Shown piece by piece: positions 17,437-25,322 of a stretch of DNA of 64,000 bases (positions are counted from its first letter, which is position 1; every line of letters begins with the position of its first letter). The notes beneath the pieces were generated by a model. That model made no database searches. It saw only the letters and a list, made by a program, of their open reading frames with translations, and was not told the origin of the DNA. The stretch is from Bacteroidaceae bacterium (GTDB lineage Bacteria; Bacteroidota; Bacteroidia; Bacteroidales; Bacteroidaceae): the NCBI GenBank assembly GCA_017379075.1, contig JAFNXL010000050.1, forward strand, positions 1 through 64,000. Reading direction: 5' to 3'. The translations under genes and the position numbers were made by a program.

Positions 17437-18795
17437 TTACCCTGCCAATTCATTCAAGAAAACAATACCCACTCCGATTGGTGCGACCCAGCGCACCAGG
17501 AAAAGCAGGAAGCTAAGGCCACGCACCTTGAGTGTGCCGCCATTGGTAAGTTCGTCCACCACAAGTTTGCGGTCAAGGTACCACTCCACAAACATGGTGA
17601 TAAGAATTCCGCCCAAAGGCATCATGAACTTGGCCGTGAGGAAATCGAACAAATCGAAGAATCCCATGCCCCAAATCTTTACTTCAGACCATGGCCCGAA
17701 AGACAAGCAGCAGGCCGTACCCAACAACAGGCAGATAAGTGTAACCACAGTGGCCGACACCCGTCTGGAAAGTTTATAGTTCTCACGGAAGAAAGCCGTG
17801 GCAATCTCATGCATGGAAATTGTACTCGTCAGAGCGGCCAACAACAGCAGAATATAAAACAGACCAGAGAACAGATAGCCGATGAAAGGAATATTTTCAA
17901 ACACCATATTGAAGACATGAGGCAACGTGATATACACCAGCCCCGGGCCGGAGTCTACCTGCACACCCGCCACACTGAACGCAGCGGGGAAGATGATGAA
18001 ACCACTCAAAATGGCCACCATAGAGTCGATGGCACAGACGCTGAGCGCCGAATTGACCAGACGGGTTTCACGTTTGAAATAAGATGCGTATGTGGCCAGA
18101 CAACCGATTCCCACACTCAAAGAGAAGAACGCCTGCCCCATAGCGCTCAAGACTACTTTTGTCGTCACCTTGCTGAAATCAGGTTTCAACAAGAATGCCA
18201 ACCCATCTCGGGCACCAGGCAAAGTAAGCGAGAAACAAGACAGCAGAAGGATGATAACCAACAGCACCGGCATCATCACCTTGGAAAAGCGCTCTATACC
18301 CGACTCTACCCCACGTGCCACTACAAAGTGGGTCAATAACAAAAATACGAATTGGTAAACCAATGGTTTCCATGGGTTGGTGACAAAAGTATTAAACACC
18401 TCGCCAAAATCCTGATTTCCCATTAATTTCAATCCAAATGACTGGATTGTATAATGCAACGTCCATCCTGCCACAACTGAATAGAAGGAAAGTACCAAGA
18501 TACCACCCAATACGCCCATAAAGCCAGCCACTACCCAGGGTTTTCCGGGTGCCAGTGTGCGATAGGCGCCTACTGTATTGGAACGGCTGCTACGTCCTAC
18601 TATAAACTCGGAAATCATTACGGGCAACGCCAGCAAAAAGACACAGCACAAATACACCAATATAAAAGCGGCTCCGCCGTTCCTGCCCACTTCTGTCGGA
18701 AAACGCCAGATGTTTCCCAATCCGACCGCACTTCCGGCAGATGCCAGTATCACACCCAATCTGCTTCCAAAATTACCACGTCCAGTAGTCTGCAT
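17437..18795 (-). CDS. Sodium-dependent transporter, NSS/SNF family (copy 2)
   Basis: 452 residues with the same architecture as the next gene. The signature ASAGSAVGLGNIWRFPTEVG is at the N terminus, LSAMGQAFFSLSVGIGCLATYASYF is mid-protein, and SGPGLVYITLPHVFNMVF follows. Similarity to copy 1 is clear along the whole length, so this is a tandem duplication or an old pair with split substrate range. It leads a three-gene minus-strand operon (NSS, NSS, HhH), and the intergenic space towards the divergent VanZ-like gene holds the promoters. Confidence 0.92.
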   Translation of the reverse strand: MQTTGRGNFGSRLGVILASAGSAVGLGNIWRFPTEVGRNGGAAFILVYLCCVFLLALPVMISEFIVGRSSRSNTVGAYRTLAPGKPWVVAGFMGVLGGILVLSFYSVVAGWTLHYTIQSFGLKLMGNQDFGEVFNTFVTNPWKPLVYQFVFLLLTHFVVARGVESGIERFSKVMMPVLLVIILLLSCFSLTLPGARDGLAFLLKPDFSKVTTKVVLSAMGQAFFSLSVGIGCLATYASYFKRETRLVNSALSVCAIDSMVAILSGFIIFPAAFSVAGVQVDSGPGLVYITLPHVFNMVFENIPFIGYLFSGLFYILLLLAALTSTISMHEIATAFFRENYKLSRRVSATVVTLICLLLGTACCLSFGPWSEVKIWGMGFFDLFDFLTAKFMMPLGGILITMFVEWYLDRKLVVDELTNGGTLKVRGLSFLLFLVRWVAPIGVGIVFLNELAG

Positions 18796-18847
18796 AAATT
18801 CTCAAAAATAACTGTTTTATTCTTTTTTGACCAAAAGTCACTTAGAT

Positions 18848-18881
18848 TTTGTGCAAAATTATAAATTTTGATGTACTTTTG
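18848..18881 (+). promoter_or_regulatory. Promoter of the VanZ-like gene
   Basis: TTTG (18848-18851), N22, TACTTTTG (18874-18881) fits the Bacteroidetes sigma-ABfr consensus with a slightly long spacer. It rules out the open-frame ATG at 18868 as the start. Confidence 0.65.
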
Positions 18882-18900
18882 CAACAAATCCCAAATCTAT

Positions 18901-19302
18901 ATGTTACAAATGTTCAAAAAACTCATATACAAGCATTTCTTCTGCCTGTCAATTGCAGTCGCAGTAAGCATTCTTTCCCTTGCGCCCATGCCAGAGATTA
19001 AGATGGCGCAACAAGTGCCGCTGGCCGACAAATGGGCCCACATGCTCATGTACGGCGTACTCAGTATGGCATTCTGGTTTGAACATCTTCACAAGCATGA
19101 CAAACCCCTATACGCCCGACTGATTTTGGGCGGAATCATACTGCCAATACTGATGGGCGGTGTCATGGAACTGATGCAAGCCCACCTTACCACCTGCCGG
19201 AACGGAGATTGGTTGGATTTTGTTGCAAACAGCATCGGGGTCTTTATTACCTGCGGACTTGGCATCCTTTACCTGTTGGCAAAAAGATGGCTAAAAGCGT
19301 AG
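18901..19302 (+). CDS. VanZ-like family membrane protein
   Basis: 133 residues from the ATG at 18901, or 130 from 18910. It has four hydrophobic segments. The VanZ-like signature is present as ADKWAHMLMYGVLS near residue 44 and GGVMELMQ...NGDWLDFVANSIGV near residues 90-113. Named after teicoplanin resistance VanZ, the family is widespread and mostly uncharacterised, so this is not evidence for glycopeptide resistance. It is divergent from the transporter operon and convergent with the CYTH gene. Confidence 0.85.
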   Translation: MLQMFKKLIYKHFFCLSIAVAVSILSLAPMPEIKMAQQVPLADKWAHMLMYGVLSMAFWFEHLHKHDKPLYARLILGGIILPILMGGVMELMQAHLTTCRNGDWLDFVANSIGVFITCGLGILYLLAKRWLKA

Positions 19303-19319
19303 GTTTACATCAGCTCCCT

Positions 19320-19811
19320 TTATAGAACATCTTTTATATCATCCTTCCATAAAAAGAAAGGATTCTTACGCATGTGGGCATTGTAGAATCTGCGGTCGCC
19401 CGTTACTTCCCTACCGATGAAATCGGGCTTTTCAAACGCTTCATCCTCCGACTGAAGTTCCACCTCGGCAATGACAAGTCCTTCGTTCTCACCAAAGAAC
19501 TCATCCACTTCAAACACATGTTTTCCGCAACGTACAAGATAACGGTTCTTGTCAATGATGCCTGGTTTGCAAATCGTCATCAAGTCCTCGGCATCAGACA
19601 ATGAGATTTCCTGTTCAAATTCATAGCGTTTCAGACCTTCCTCTCCGCTGGGGCCTTTAATGGTCAGATAGCCCTTATCATCACGGATTCGCACACGGAC
19701 AGTCCGTCCGTTCCCAGAACAGATATAGCCCTGCCGTATATGTGTGCAATTATAAGCTTGGTCACGGAACTCGCCCGTGACCAAGAATTTCCTTTCAATT
19801 TCAAAAGGCAT
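19320..19811 (-). CDS. CYTH-domain protein (triphosphate tunnel enzyme type)
   Basis: 163 residues from the ATG at 19811, chosen because it overlaps the previous small gene's stop as TGATG; the open frame extends to 19829. The defining N-terminal ExExK motif is present in FEIERKF. The charged strands of the tunnel fold follow (VRVRIRDDKGYLTIKGP, YEFEQEI, RYLVRCGKHVFEVDEFFGENEGLVIAEVEL). Bacterial CYTH proteins are usually inorganic triphosphatases or related phosphotransferases rather than adenylate cyclases. The metal-dependent activity is inferred from the family. Confidence 0.88.
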   Translation of the reverse strand: MPFEIERKFLVTGEFRDQAYNCTHIRQGYICSGNGRTVRVRIRDDKGYLTIKGPSGEEGLKRYEFEQEISLSDAEDLMTICKPGIIDKNRYLVRCGKHVFEVDEFFGENEGLVIAEVELQSEDEAFEKPDFIGREVTGDRRFYNAHMRKNPFFLWKDDIKDVL

Positions 19812-19957
19812 CAGATGAAATAATAGCACGAGAGGCCCAGCACCATCAGTATGATTAATGAGGCCACTACATAGTTAACAACTTTTCTGCCTTCTCTTGC
19901 CTCGCGTTCTGCACGGGCAGCAGCCTTCTTGGCTTTCAATTCTTTTTTGTGACTCAT
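19811..19957 (-). CDS. 48-residue single-span membrane peptide
   Basis: A short gene starting at ATG 19957-19955 and ending TGA 19813-19811. It encodes a strongly basic N terminus (MSHKKELKAKKAAARAERE, then AREGRK) followed by one hydrophobic segment (VVNYVVASLIILMVLGLSCYYFI). Its stop overlaps the CYTH start by one base. The clean charge/hydrophobic split and tight coupling argue that it is real. It lies 26 bp after prfB. Function unknown. Confidence 0.72.
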   Translation of the reverse strand: MSHKKELKAKKAAARAEREAREGRKVVNYVVASLIILMVLGLSCYYFI

Positions 19958-19983
19958 AGATATAATATTTTAAAGTTTTACGG

Positions 19984-21099
19984 TTAATCTTCCTGTGCGC
20001 CAAACTCCATGAGGAATGCCTTGATGAACGCATCAATCTTTCCGTCCATCACGCCACCCACGTCACTTGTCTGGTAATTGGTACGGTGGTCTTTTACACG
20101 GCGGTCGTCAAACACATAACTGCGAATCTGGCTTCCCCATTCAATCTTTTTCTTTCCGGCCTCCACCTTGGCCTGCTCTGCCATTCTGTGCTGCAGTTCC
20201 TTGTCATAAAGGATTGAGCGCAACTGGCGCATGGCATTTTCCTTGTTCTTGGGCTGGTCACGGGTTTCCGTGTTTTCAATCAAGATTTCCTCTTCCTCTC
20301 CGGTATAGGGATCTTTGTATTGGTAACGCAGACGCACACCAGACTCCACCTTGTTCACATTCTGTCCTCCAGCACCGCTCGAACGGAATGTATCCCATGA
20401 AATGCGGGCTGTCTCTATATTGATTTCAATAGAATCATCCACCAAAGGTGTCACAAAGACCGAAGCGAAAGAGGTCATACGCTTGCCCTGTGCATTGTAA
20501 GGACTGACTCTTACCAGACGATGCACACCGTTTTCGCTCTTCAAATATCCATAGGCATACTCGCCTTGGATTTCCAGTGTACAGGTCTTGATGCCGGCAT
20601 CATCGCCTTCGAGCAAGTTGCTCACCACGCATCTGTATCCGTTGGTTTCCGCCCAGCGCATATACATACGCATCAGCATCTGCGCCCAGTCCTGCGCTTC
20701 GGTTCCACCCGCGCCGGAGTTGATCTTCAGCACGGTGTCCATGGAATCCTCCTCACGGCGGAGCATATTCTTCAGTTCCAGATCCTCCAATGCGGTCAAA
20801 GCCCGTGCATAGAGTTCATCCACCTCAGCTTCGGAAACCAGTTCTTCACGGAAAAACTCGTATGCGGTTTCCAATTCACTGGCCAGTGTCTCTACCGCCG
20901 CATAGCCCTTAATCCATTTTTCCAGGCCTTTTACCAGTTTCATCTGTGCCTCCGCACGTTTGGCATCTTCCCAGAAACCGGGATCCTGCGTACGCAATTG
21001 TTCTTCTTCGTACTGCATCTTCTTGCCATCTATGTCCAGATAGCGATTAAGTGATTCTGTGCGTTCCTTTACTTCCTTTAATTGTTCAATTGTTATCAT
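19984..21099 (-). CDS. prfB: Peptide chain release factor 2
   Basis: 371 residues, releasing nascent peptides at UGA and UAA. The catalytic GGQ is Gly244-Gly245-Gln246 in SGAGGQNVNKVESGVRLRY. The stop-codon recognition tripeptide is Ser199-Pro200-Tyr201 (SPF in E. coli). The reading frame is continuous through RYLDIDGKK at residues 19-27, where many bacteria have an in-frame UGA and a +1 programmed frameshift. Here the codons are CTG GAC, so autoregulation by frameshifting is absent. The start overlaps the end of the acyl-CoA ligase gene by 14 bp. Confidence 0.95.
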   Translation of the reverse strand: MITIEQLKEVKERTESLNRYLDIDGKKMQYEEEQLRTQDPGFWEDAKRAEAQMKLVKGLEKWIKGYAAVETLASELETAYEFFREELVSEAEVDELYARALTALEDLELKNMLRREEDSMDTVLKINSGAGGTEAQDWAQMLMRMYMRWAETNGYRCVVSNLLEGDDAGIKTCTLEIQGEYAYGYLKSENGVHRLVRVSPYNAQGKRMTSFASVFVTPLVDDSIEINIETARISWDTFRSSGAGGQNVNKVESGVRLRYQYKDPYTGEEEEILIENTETRDQPKNKENAMRQLRSILYDKELQHRMAEQAKVEAGKKKIEWGSQIRSYVFDDRRVKDHRTNYQTSDVGGVMDGKIDAFIKAFLMEFGAQED

Positions 21100-22906
21100 T
21101 TTCTTCGTACATCTTTTCTATCTGCGCCGCATAGTTCTTATATAGCACAGGACGTTTTATCTTCAATGTGTCTGTCAGCTCGCCCCTTTCCATGCTGAAT
21201 GGTTCGGACAAGATTGTTATCCGTTTCACTTGTTCGTAGTGTGCAAATTCCTGCTGCAAGGTGTCAATTCTGTACATCAGGAACTGTACCGCTTGGGGCG
21301 ATGCGCACAATTCGGCACGGTCAGTAAATGGCACATTATGCTGGCGCGCCAGGTCTTCCAGAAGTTTATAGTCGGGAATGACAAGCGCCGATACGAACTT
21401 GCGTTGGTCTGCAATAATCACAATCTGGTCAATGTAGCGGTCCACCACCAGTTTGCTTTCCAGCATTTGGGGAGCGATATACTTGCCGTTGCTTGTCTTG
21501 AACAAATCCTTGATACGATCAGTCAAATACAATTCTCCGTCCTTCATATATCCAGCGTCACCCGTATGGAACCATCCTTCCTCATCTATCGAAAGTTCGG
21601 TCACCTCTGCCTTGCGGTAATATCCTTTGGTGATGGTATCACCCTTCAGAAGGATTTCGTTGTTTTCTGCAAACTTCACTTGTACGCCATCAAGCACCTT
21701 GCCCACCGAACCAATTGAAATCTTCTGATTCCATCGGTCGCATGAGACCGTTGCCGTACTTTCCGTCAGCCCGTATCCCGCAAGCATCATAATGCCTGCC
21801 GAATGGATAAACTCTTCCACAACAGGCGGGATGGTCGCCCCGGCAGTGGGGAAGAAATTATGGTTTTCCAGACCCAGGTTCTTCAGCAGCAAAGCGATTA
21901 CCGTCTTCTCATAAAAGAGATATTGCATTTTCAGCGCCACCGGCGGCACCAGGCCACGCATCTTGTAATCCACATTATATTCCTTACCCACTTTCAATGC
22001 GTCAAGCAACAGTTTACGCTGTATGGGACTGCTGGATTCTATTTTCTCCTGCACTCCTGCATAGACCTTTTCCCAAAAACGGGGCACGGCACACATACAG
22101 GTTGGATGGATTTCCTTCATGCTGCGCAGGATTTCCGCCGGATGTTGGTTGATGGCCAGTGTGCAGCCGGTTGCCAAACAGAGGCACGACCATGCACGTT
22201 CAAAGACGTGGGTAAAAGGCAGGAAGTCCATAATCACGTCTTTTTCGCTCAGCGGAATGGCATGTTCATGGGCACGGAGGGCCGCCAGATACATTCTATG
22301 GGTCATCATCACACCCTTGCTCAGGCCCGTAGTGCCGCTGGTATAGAGGATACTGGCCAAATCATCCTGATCATATTCAGCAGTGCGGTGTTCCACCTCT
22401 GCCTGATGCTGCAGGGATTCGCCCATCTGCAGAAACTCATCAAAATACAGGCTCACCTGATCCTGCGCATCCTTCACCACAGAAGGGTCAAAGATGATTA
22501 GTTTGGTCAGATGGTGGCTTATCTTCAACACACGATAAGCCGTGTCATACTGATACTGTTCGCCCACAAAAACATAACGGATGTTGGCATCGCTCACAAT
22601 ATACTTCACCTGCATCTCACTGCTGGTAGCATAAAAAGGAACCGTGGTCGCACGAATGCCATAAGCACCGAAATCCACATACAGGCTTTGGGGCATGTTC
22701 TGGGCAAAGACTGCCACATTTTCCTGCACCCCCACACCCAGTTCCAGCAAAGCGTTACTTACCTTGCGGACATTCTGCGAAAACTCATTCCAGGAAATGG
22801 GATTCCATTTGCCCAGCGCATCGTCGCGGAACAGCAAGGCTGTCCGCTCTCCGTAATGTGCAGCCTGATTATGTATCAAGACTGATAATGGACTTTTGTT
22901 CTGCAT
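21086..22906 (-). CDS. AMP-dependent long-chain acyl-CoA synthetase
   Basis: 606 residues from the ATG at 22906; the frame runs further upstream but crosses the promoter. ANL-superfamily adenylating enzyme activating fatty acids to acyl-CoA via acyl-AMP. The phosphate-binding motif is ILYTSGTTGLSKGVMMTH. The A5-like AGYGLTES, the A7/A8 region GWFHTGDAGYMKDGELYLTDRIKDLFKTSNGKYIAP and the late Lys in LTDTLKIKR are all present. The pattern is that of FadD/FAA-type ligases. It is first in an operon with prfB. Confidence 0.9.
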   Translation of the reverse strand: MQNKSPLSVLIHNQAAHYGERTALLFRDDALGKWNPISWNEFSQNVRKVSNALLELGVGVQENVAVFAQNMPQSLYVDFGAYGIRATTVPFYATSSEMQVKYIVSDANIRYVFVGEQYQYDTAYRVLKISHHLTKLIIFDPSVVKDAQDQVSLYFDEFLQMGESLQHQAEVEHRTAEYDQDDLASILYTSGTTGLSKGVMMTHRMYLAALRAHEHAIPLSEKDVIMDFLPFTHVFERAWSCLCLATGCTLAINQHPAEILRSMKEIHPTCMCAVPRFWEKVYAGVQEKIESSSPIQRKLLLDALKVGKEYNVDYKMRGLVPPVALKMQYLFYEKTVIALLLKNLGLENHNFFPTAGATIPPVVEEFIHSAGIMMLAGYGLTESTATVSCDRWNQKISIGSVGKVLDGVQVKFAENNEILLKGDTITKGYYRKAEVTELSIDEEGWFHTGDAGYMKDGELYLTDRIKDLFKTSNGKYIAPQMLESKLVVDRYIDQIVIIADQRKFVSALVIPDYKLLEDLARQHNVPFTDRAELCASPQAVQFLMYRIDTLQQEFAHYEQVKRITILSEPFSMERGELTDTLKIKRPVLYKNYAAQIEKMYEENDNN

Positions 22907-22929
22907 CGTTTTTCCTGTTTTTGATACCA

Positions 22930-22961
22930 CAAAGATAATGCAACTTGCGATAAGTGCCAAA
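22930..22961 (-). promoter_or_regulatory. Promoter of the acyl-CoA ligase/prfB operon
   Basis: On the minus strand, TTTG (22961-22958), N20, TATCTTTG (22937-22930) matches the Bacteroidetes consensus exactly. It lies 23 nt before the ATG at 22906. Confidence 0.8.
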
Positions 22962-22965
22962 TTTA

Positions 22966-22997
22966 TTTGGACTTTTATAATTAATGGCATAACTTTG
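22966..22997 (+). promoter_or_regulatory. Promoter of the M20 deacetylase gene
   Basis: TTTG (22966-22969), N20, TAACTTTG (22990-22997). It lies back-to-back with the ligase promoter, with only 4 bp between the two -33 elements. Confidence 0.8.
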
Positions 22998-23010
22998 TTG
23001 CGTTTTTTAT

Positions 23011-24084
23011 ATGCAAAACATGAATATTGCCAACTCATCTTCGCAAGCCGTACAGCTTTTAAGCCAACTTATAGAGACGCCGCGCATCAGCCGCGAGGAA
23101 TCCCAAGCCTCACAGCTTTTGTATGACTACATGACAGAAGTCTGCCACCTTGAAGTCGAACGCCATGGCTGCAATCTTTGGACCATTGCCCCCAACTTTG
23201 ATGCAAACAAACCCACTCTGCTTCTGAATGCCCACATTGACACCGTGAAGCCTGTAAGCGGATGGCAGAAAGACCCATGGAAAGCCACATTGGAAGATGG
23301 TTGCCTGTATGGATTGGGAAGCAATGACGATGGAGCCAGTCTGGTTACACTTTTGCACGCTTTCATCGAACTTTCCAGCAAACATCAGCCCTATAACCTC
23401 GTTTATCTGGCTTCTGCCGAAGAAGAGGTCAGCGGCAAGAATGGAATTGAGCTCGTCATTCCTCTTCTGCCCCGCATAGACGTAGCCATCGTGGGCGAGC
23501 CCACAGGCATGCATCCCGCCATAGCGGAGAAGGGCCTGATGGTACTGGACGTCACCGCACACGGCAAGGCCGGACATGCCGCCCGCAACGAAGGAGACAA
23601 CGCCATCTACCATGCCATGGATGACATACAATGGTTCCGCACATACCAATGGCCATTGTCCTCCCCCCTTCTCGGACCGGTAAAAATGAGCGTAACCATC
23701 GTGAATTCCGGCACACAACACAACGTGATACCAGACACTTGCACCTTCACCGTGGACGTGCGCAGTAACGAGTGCTACACCAATCAGGAATTGTACAACG
23801 CCATCTGCTCACAGGTCAAAAGCGAAGTGAAAGCCCGCTCTTTCCGTTTGGGCTCTTCGCGCATTGCCCCGGAACATCCGCTGGTCACCAAAGCCGTACA
23901 GATGGGCAGAGTACCCTTCGGCTCGCCAACCCTCAGCGACCAGGCGCTTATGCCCTGGCCATCCATGAAGATGGGCCCCGGCGACAGCAGCCGAAGCCAC
24001 ACTGCAGACGAGTTCATCCGCATATCCGAAATAGAGGAAGCGATCCGACTTTATGTCGAATGGCTGGACGGGCTGGAGTTCTAA
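23011..24084 (+). CDS. M20 family metallopeptidase, acetylornithine deacetylase/ArgE-like
   Basis: 357 residues. The M20 di-zinc ligands are visible: His75 and Asp77 in NAHIDTV, Asp106 or Asp107 in GLGSNDDGAS, the Glu137-Glu138 pair in SAEEEVSG, then VGEPT. The dimerisation/lid domain (KGLMVLDVTAHGKAGHAARNEGDNAI) is typical. In Bacteroides a related enzyme removes the N-succinyl or N-acetyl group in arginine biosynthesis, and that is the likely role, but the acyl specificity cannot be read from sequence and no other arg genes are adjacent. The leader would be very short, with about 7-15 nt from the predicted start site to the ATG at 23011 or 23020. Confidence 0.87.
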   Translation: MQNMNIANSSSQAVQLLSQLIETPRISREESQASQLLYDYMTEVCHLEVERHGCNLWTIAPNFDANKPTLLLNAHIDTVKPVSGWQKDPWKATLEDGCLYGLGSNDDGASLVTLLHAFIELSSKHQPYNLVYLASAEEEVSGKNGIELVIPLLPRIDVAIVGEPTGMHPAIAEKGLMVLDVTAHGKAGHAARNEGDNAIYHAMDDIQWFRTYQWPLSSPLLGPVKMSVTIVNSGTQHNVIPDTCTFTVDVRSNECYTNQELYNAICSQVKSEVKARSFRLGSSRIAPEHPLVTKAVQMGRVPFGSPTLSDQALMPWPSMKMGPGDSSRSHTADEFIRISEIEEAIRLYVEWLDGLEF

Positions 24085-24094
24085 CCTCTTTCCG

Positions 24095-24304
24095 TCATTC
24101 CTCTTCTCTGAACTCAAGAATATCCCCTGGCTGGCAGTCCAACGCCTTACAGATGGCCTCCAAGGTTGAAAAGCGTACCGCCTTGGCCTTTCCTGTTTTC
24201 AGAATGGAAAGGTTGGCCGGGGTAATGTCAATCAATATCGACAATTCGTTCAAGGACATCTTCCTTTTGGCCATCATTACATCAAGATTCACAATTATAG
24301 ACAT
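24095..24304 (-). CDS. XRE-family helix-turn-helix regulator (YozG-like)
   Basis: 69 residues made almost entirely of a Cro/CI-type HTH: DVMMAKRKMSLNELSILIDITPANLSILKTGKAKAVRFSTLEAICKALDCQPGDILEF. This short form is the usual partner of DUF2975 membrane proteins. It follows the membrane-protein gene by 12 bp, converges on the M20 gene with 10 bp between them, and probably represses its own operon through the palindromes at 25057 and 25123. Confidence 0.88.
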   Translation of the reverse strand: MSIIVNLDVMMAKRKMSLNELSILIDITPANLSILKTGKAKAVRFSTLEAICKALDCQPGDILEFREEE

Positions 24305-24316
24305 GGCTTCAAGGTT

Positions 24317-25000
24317 TTAAACGGTCATATCATTTTCTTTCTTTATCTTGATGGCAATCTCAAAAAGCTTGCCCAGAAAGATAAAGAACATTCCAAACAA
24401 GTAAAAATACGAAGTTAATGTAGAATTCGGAACCATCAAGGTGGAATCCCATATCTCATTCTGCAACATCGTACTTATTATCAGGGTTACGCCCACGCCA
24501 TAAATCATCTTCACATTGGTATGGTCAAAAACTCTGTTCCGATTCACATTAAACAAGATTATCACGATGAATACGGCACAAATCGCCATTGTTAGCGGAC
24601 CGAAGACTTCGGGAAGCAGTTCTTTCACTGGGTTTCCTCCGTAGCTACGCAAGATTATCCGTCCAGTGATTTCAATCGTATCTCCCACAGCAATAATCAT
24701 ACAGACAATTAAGACAATCCACATAAGGGTCACATTGGATTTTTCCACTTTCTTTTCTTCCCGTCTCTCTTCTTCCTCGCATTCACGCTCCAGTTCGTCC
24801 ATACTATCCTTCCACTTTCCTTTGCTGAAATACTTTGACAAAAGAATCATAGCAAGAAGCATTAACGGAAAAAGGCAAAAGCAAACCAAAAGATAAGACA
24901 CGTCGTAAATGATGTGCACAGCCATGCCAATGGCAGCCAGTACGGTTTCCACCAATATGGTAGACCAAGTAATCATTCTCTTCAATTTCTTCTTTTCCAT
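24317..25000 (-). CDS. Multi-span membrane protein, DUF2975-like partner of XRE regulator
   Basis: 227 residues with about five hydrophobic segments (near residues 10-30, 33-55, 92-112, 130-150 and 165-215). A highly charged cytoplasmic-type loop lies between the second and third (SMDELERECEEEERREEKKVEK). FDHTNVKMIYGVGVTLIIS resembles the F-T-x-x-N-V-K-R-L pattern of DUF2975. Together with the following short XRE gene this is the recurrent DUF2975-XRE pair. The charged loop is longer than I would expect. Function unknown; a membrane sensor that controls the HTH protein is an inference. Confidence 0.68.
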   Translation of the reverse strand: MEKKKLKRMITWSTILVETVLAAIGMAVHIIYDVSYLLVCFCLFPLMLLAMILLSKYFSKGKWKDSMDELERECEEEERREEKKVEKSNVTLMWIVLIVCMIIAVGDTIEITGRIILRSYGGNPVKELLPEVFGPLTMAICAVFIVIILFNVNRNRVFDHTNVKMIYGVGVTLIISTMLQNEIWDSTLMVPNSTLTSYFYLFGMFFIFLGKLFEIAIKIKKENDMTV

Positions 25001-25056
25001 ATATCAATACATTTAAAAGGTTATTCCATTCATTTTTCTCTTATTCATTTATTATT

Positions 25057-25071
25057 TATCGTTTTTCGATA
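25057..25071. promoter_or_regulatory. Operator-like palindrome downstream of the -7 element
   Basis: TATCG-TTTTT-CGATA is a perfect 5-bp inverted repeat around a T5 spacer. It lies just downstream of the -7 element on the minus strand, where a bound repressor would block initiation of the DUF2975-XRE operon. Confidence 0.6.
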
Positions 25072-25073
25072 TG

Positions 25074-25105
25074 CAAAAATAGAAGTAATTTTTGTAAACA
25101 CCAAA
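25074..25105 (-). promoter_or_regulatory. Promoter of the DUF2975-XRE operon
   Basis: On the minus strand, TTTG (25105-25102), N20, TATTTTTG (25081-25074). The start codon is at 25000, giving a leader of about 65 nt. Confidence 0.78.
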
Positions 25106-25122
25106 CAAAATTGATAAATATT

Positions 25123-25137
25123 TATCGTTTTTCAATA
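25123..25137. promoter_or_regulatory. Second operator-like half-palindrome
   Basis: TATCG-TTTTT-CAATA repeats the 25057 site with one mismatch in the right arm. It lies 66 bp away, upstream of the -33 element. The two sites flank the promoter. Confidence 0.5.
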
Positions 25138-25322
25138 ATTTATCCATTAAAAACAATATTTCCTGCTCTTACTTGTGTCCCTTGCAGGCATTTCCTACAA
25201 ACATCCCATTATTTATCGGCATTCGTTCGGTTTTTACGGGGATAATTCGTAACTTTGTGCGGAAAAGGGTCTTATTCCCCTGTCAGAGAAGACGAAAACA
25301 ACAATTAAAATCATATAAAACA

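Noticed and set aside
18868..18900. Upstream ATG as start of the VanZ-like gene
   Set aside because: The TACTTTTG -7 element at 18874-18881 overlaps it, so the codon would precede the transcription start.
18901..19302. VanZ-like protein as a glycopeptide-resistance gene
   Set aside because: VanZ-like family proteins are widespread, and there are no vanHAX-type genes in the window.
19984..21099. prfB programmed frameshift with in-frame UGA
   Set aside because: The frame is uninterrupted through the usual site; codons there are CTG GAC.
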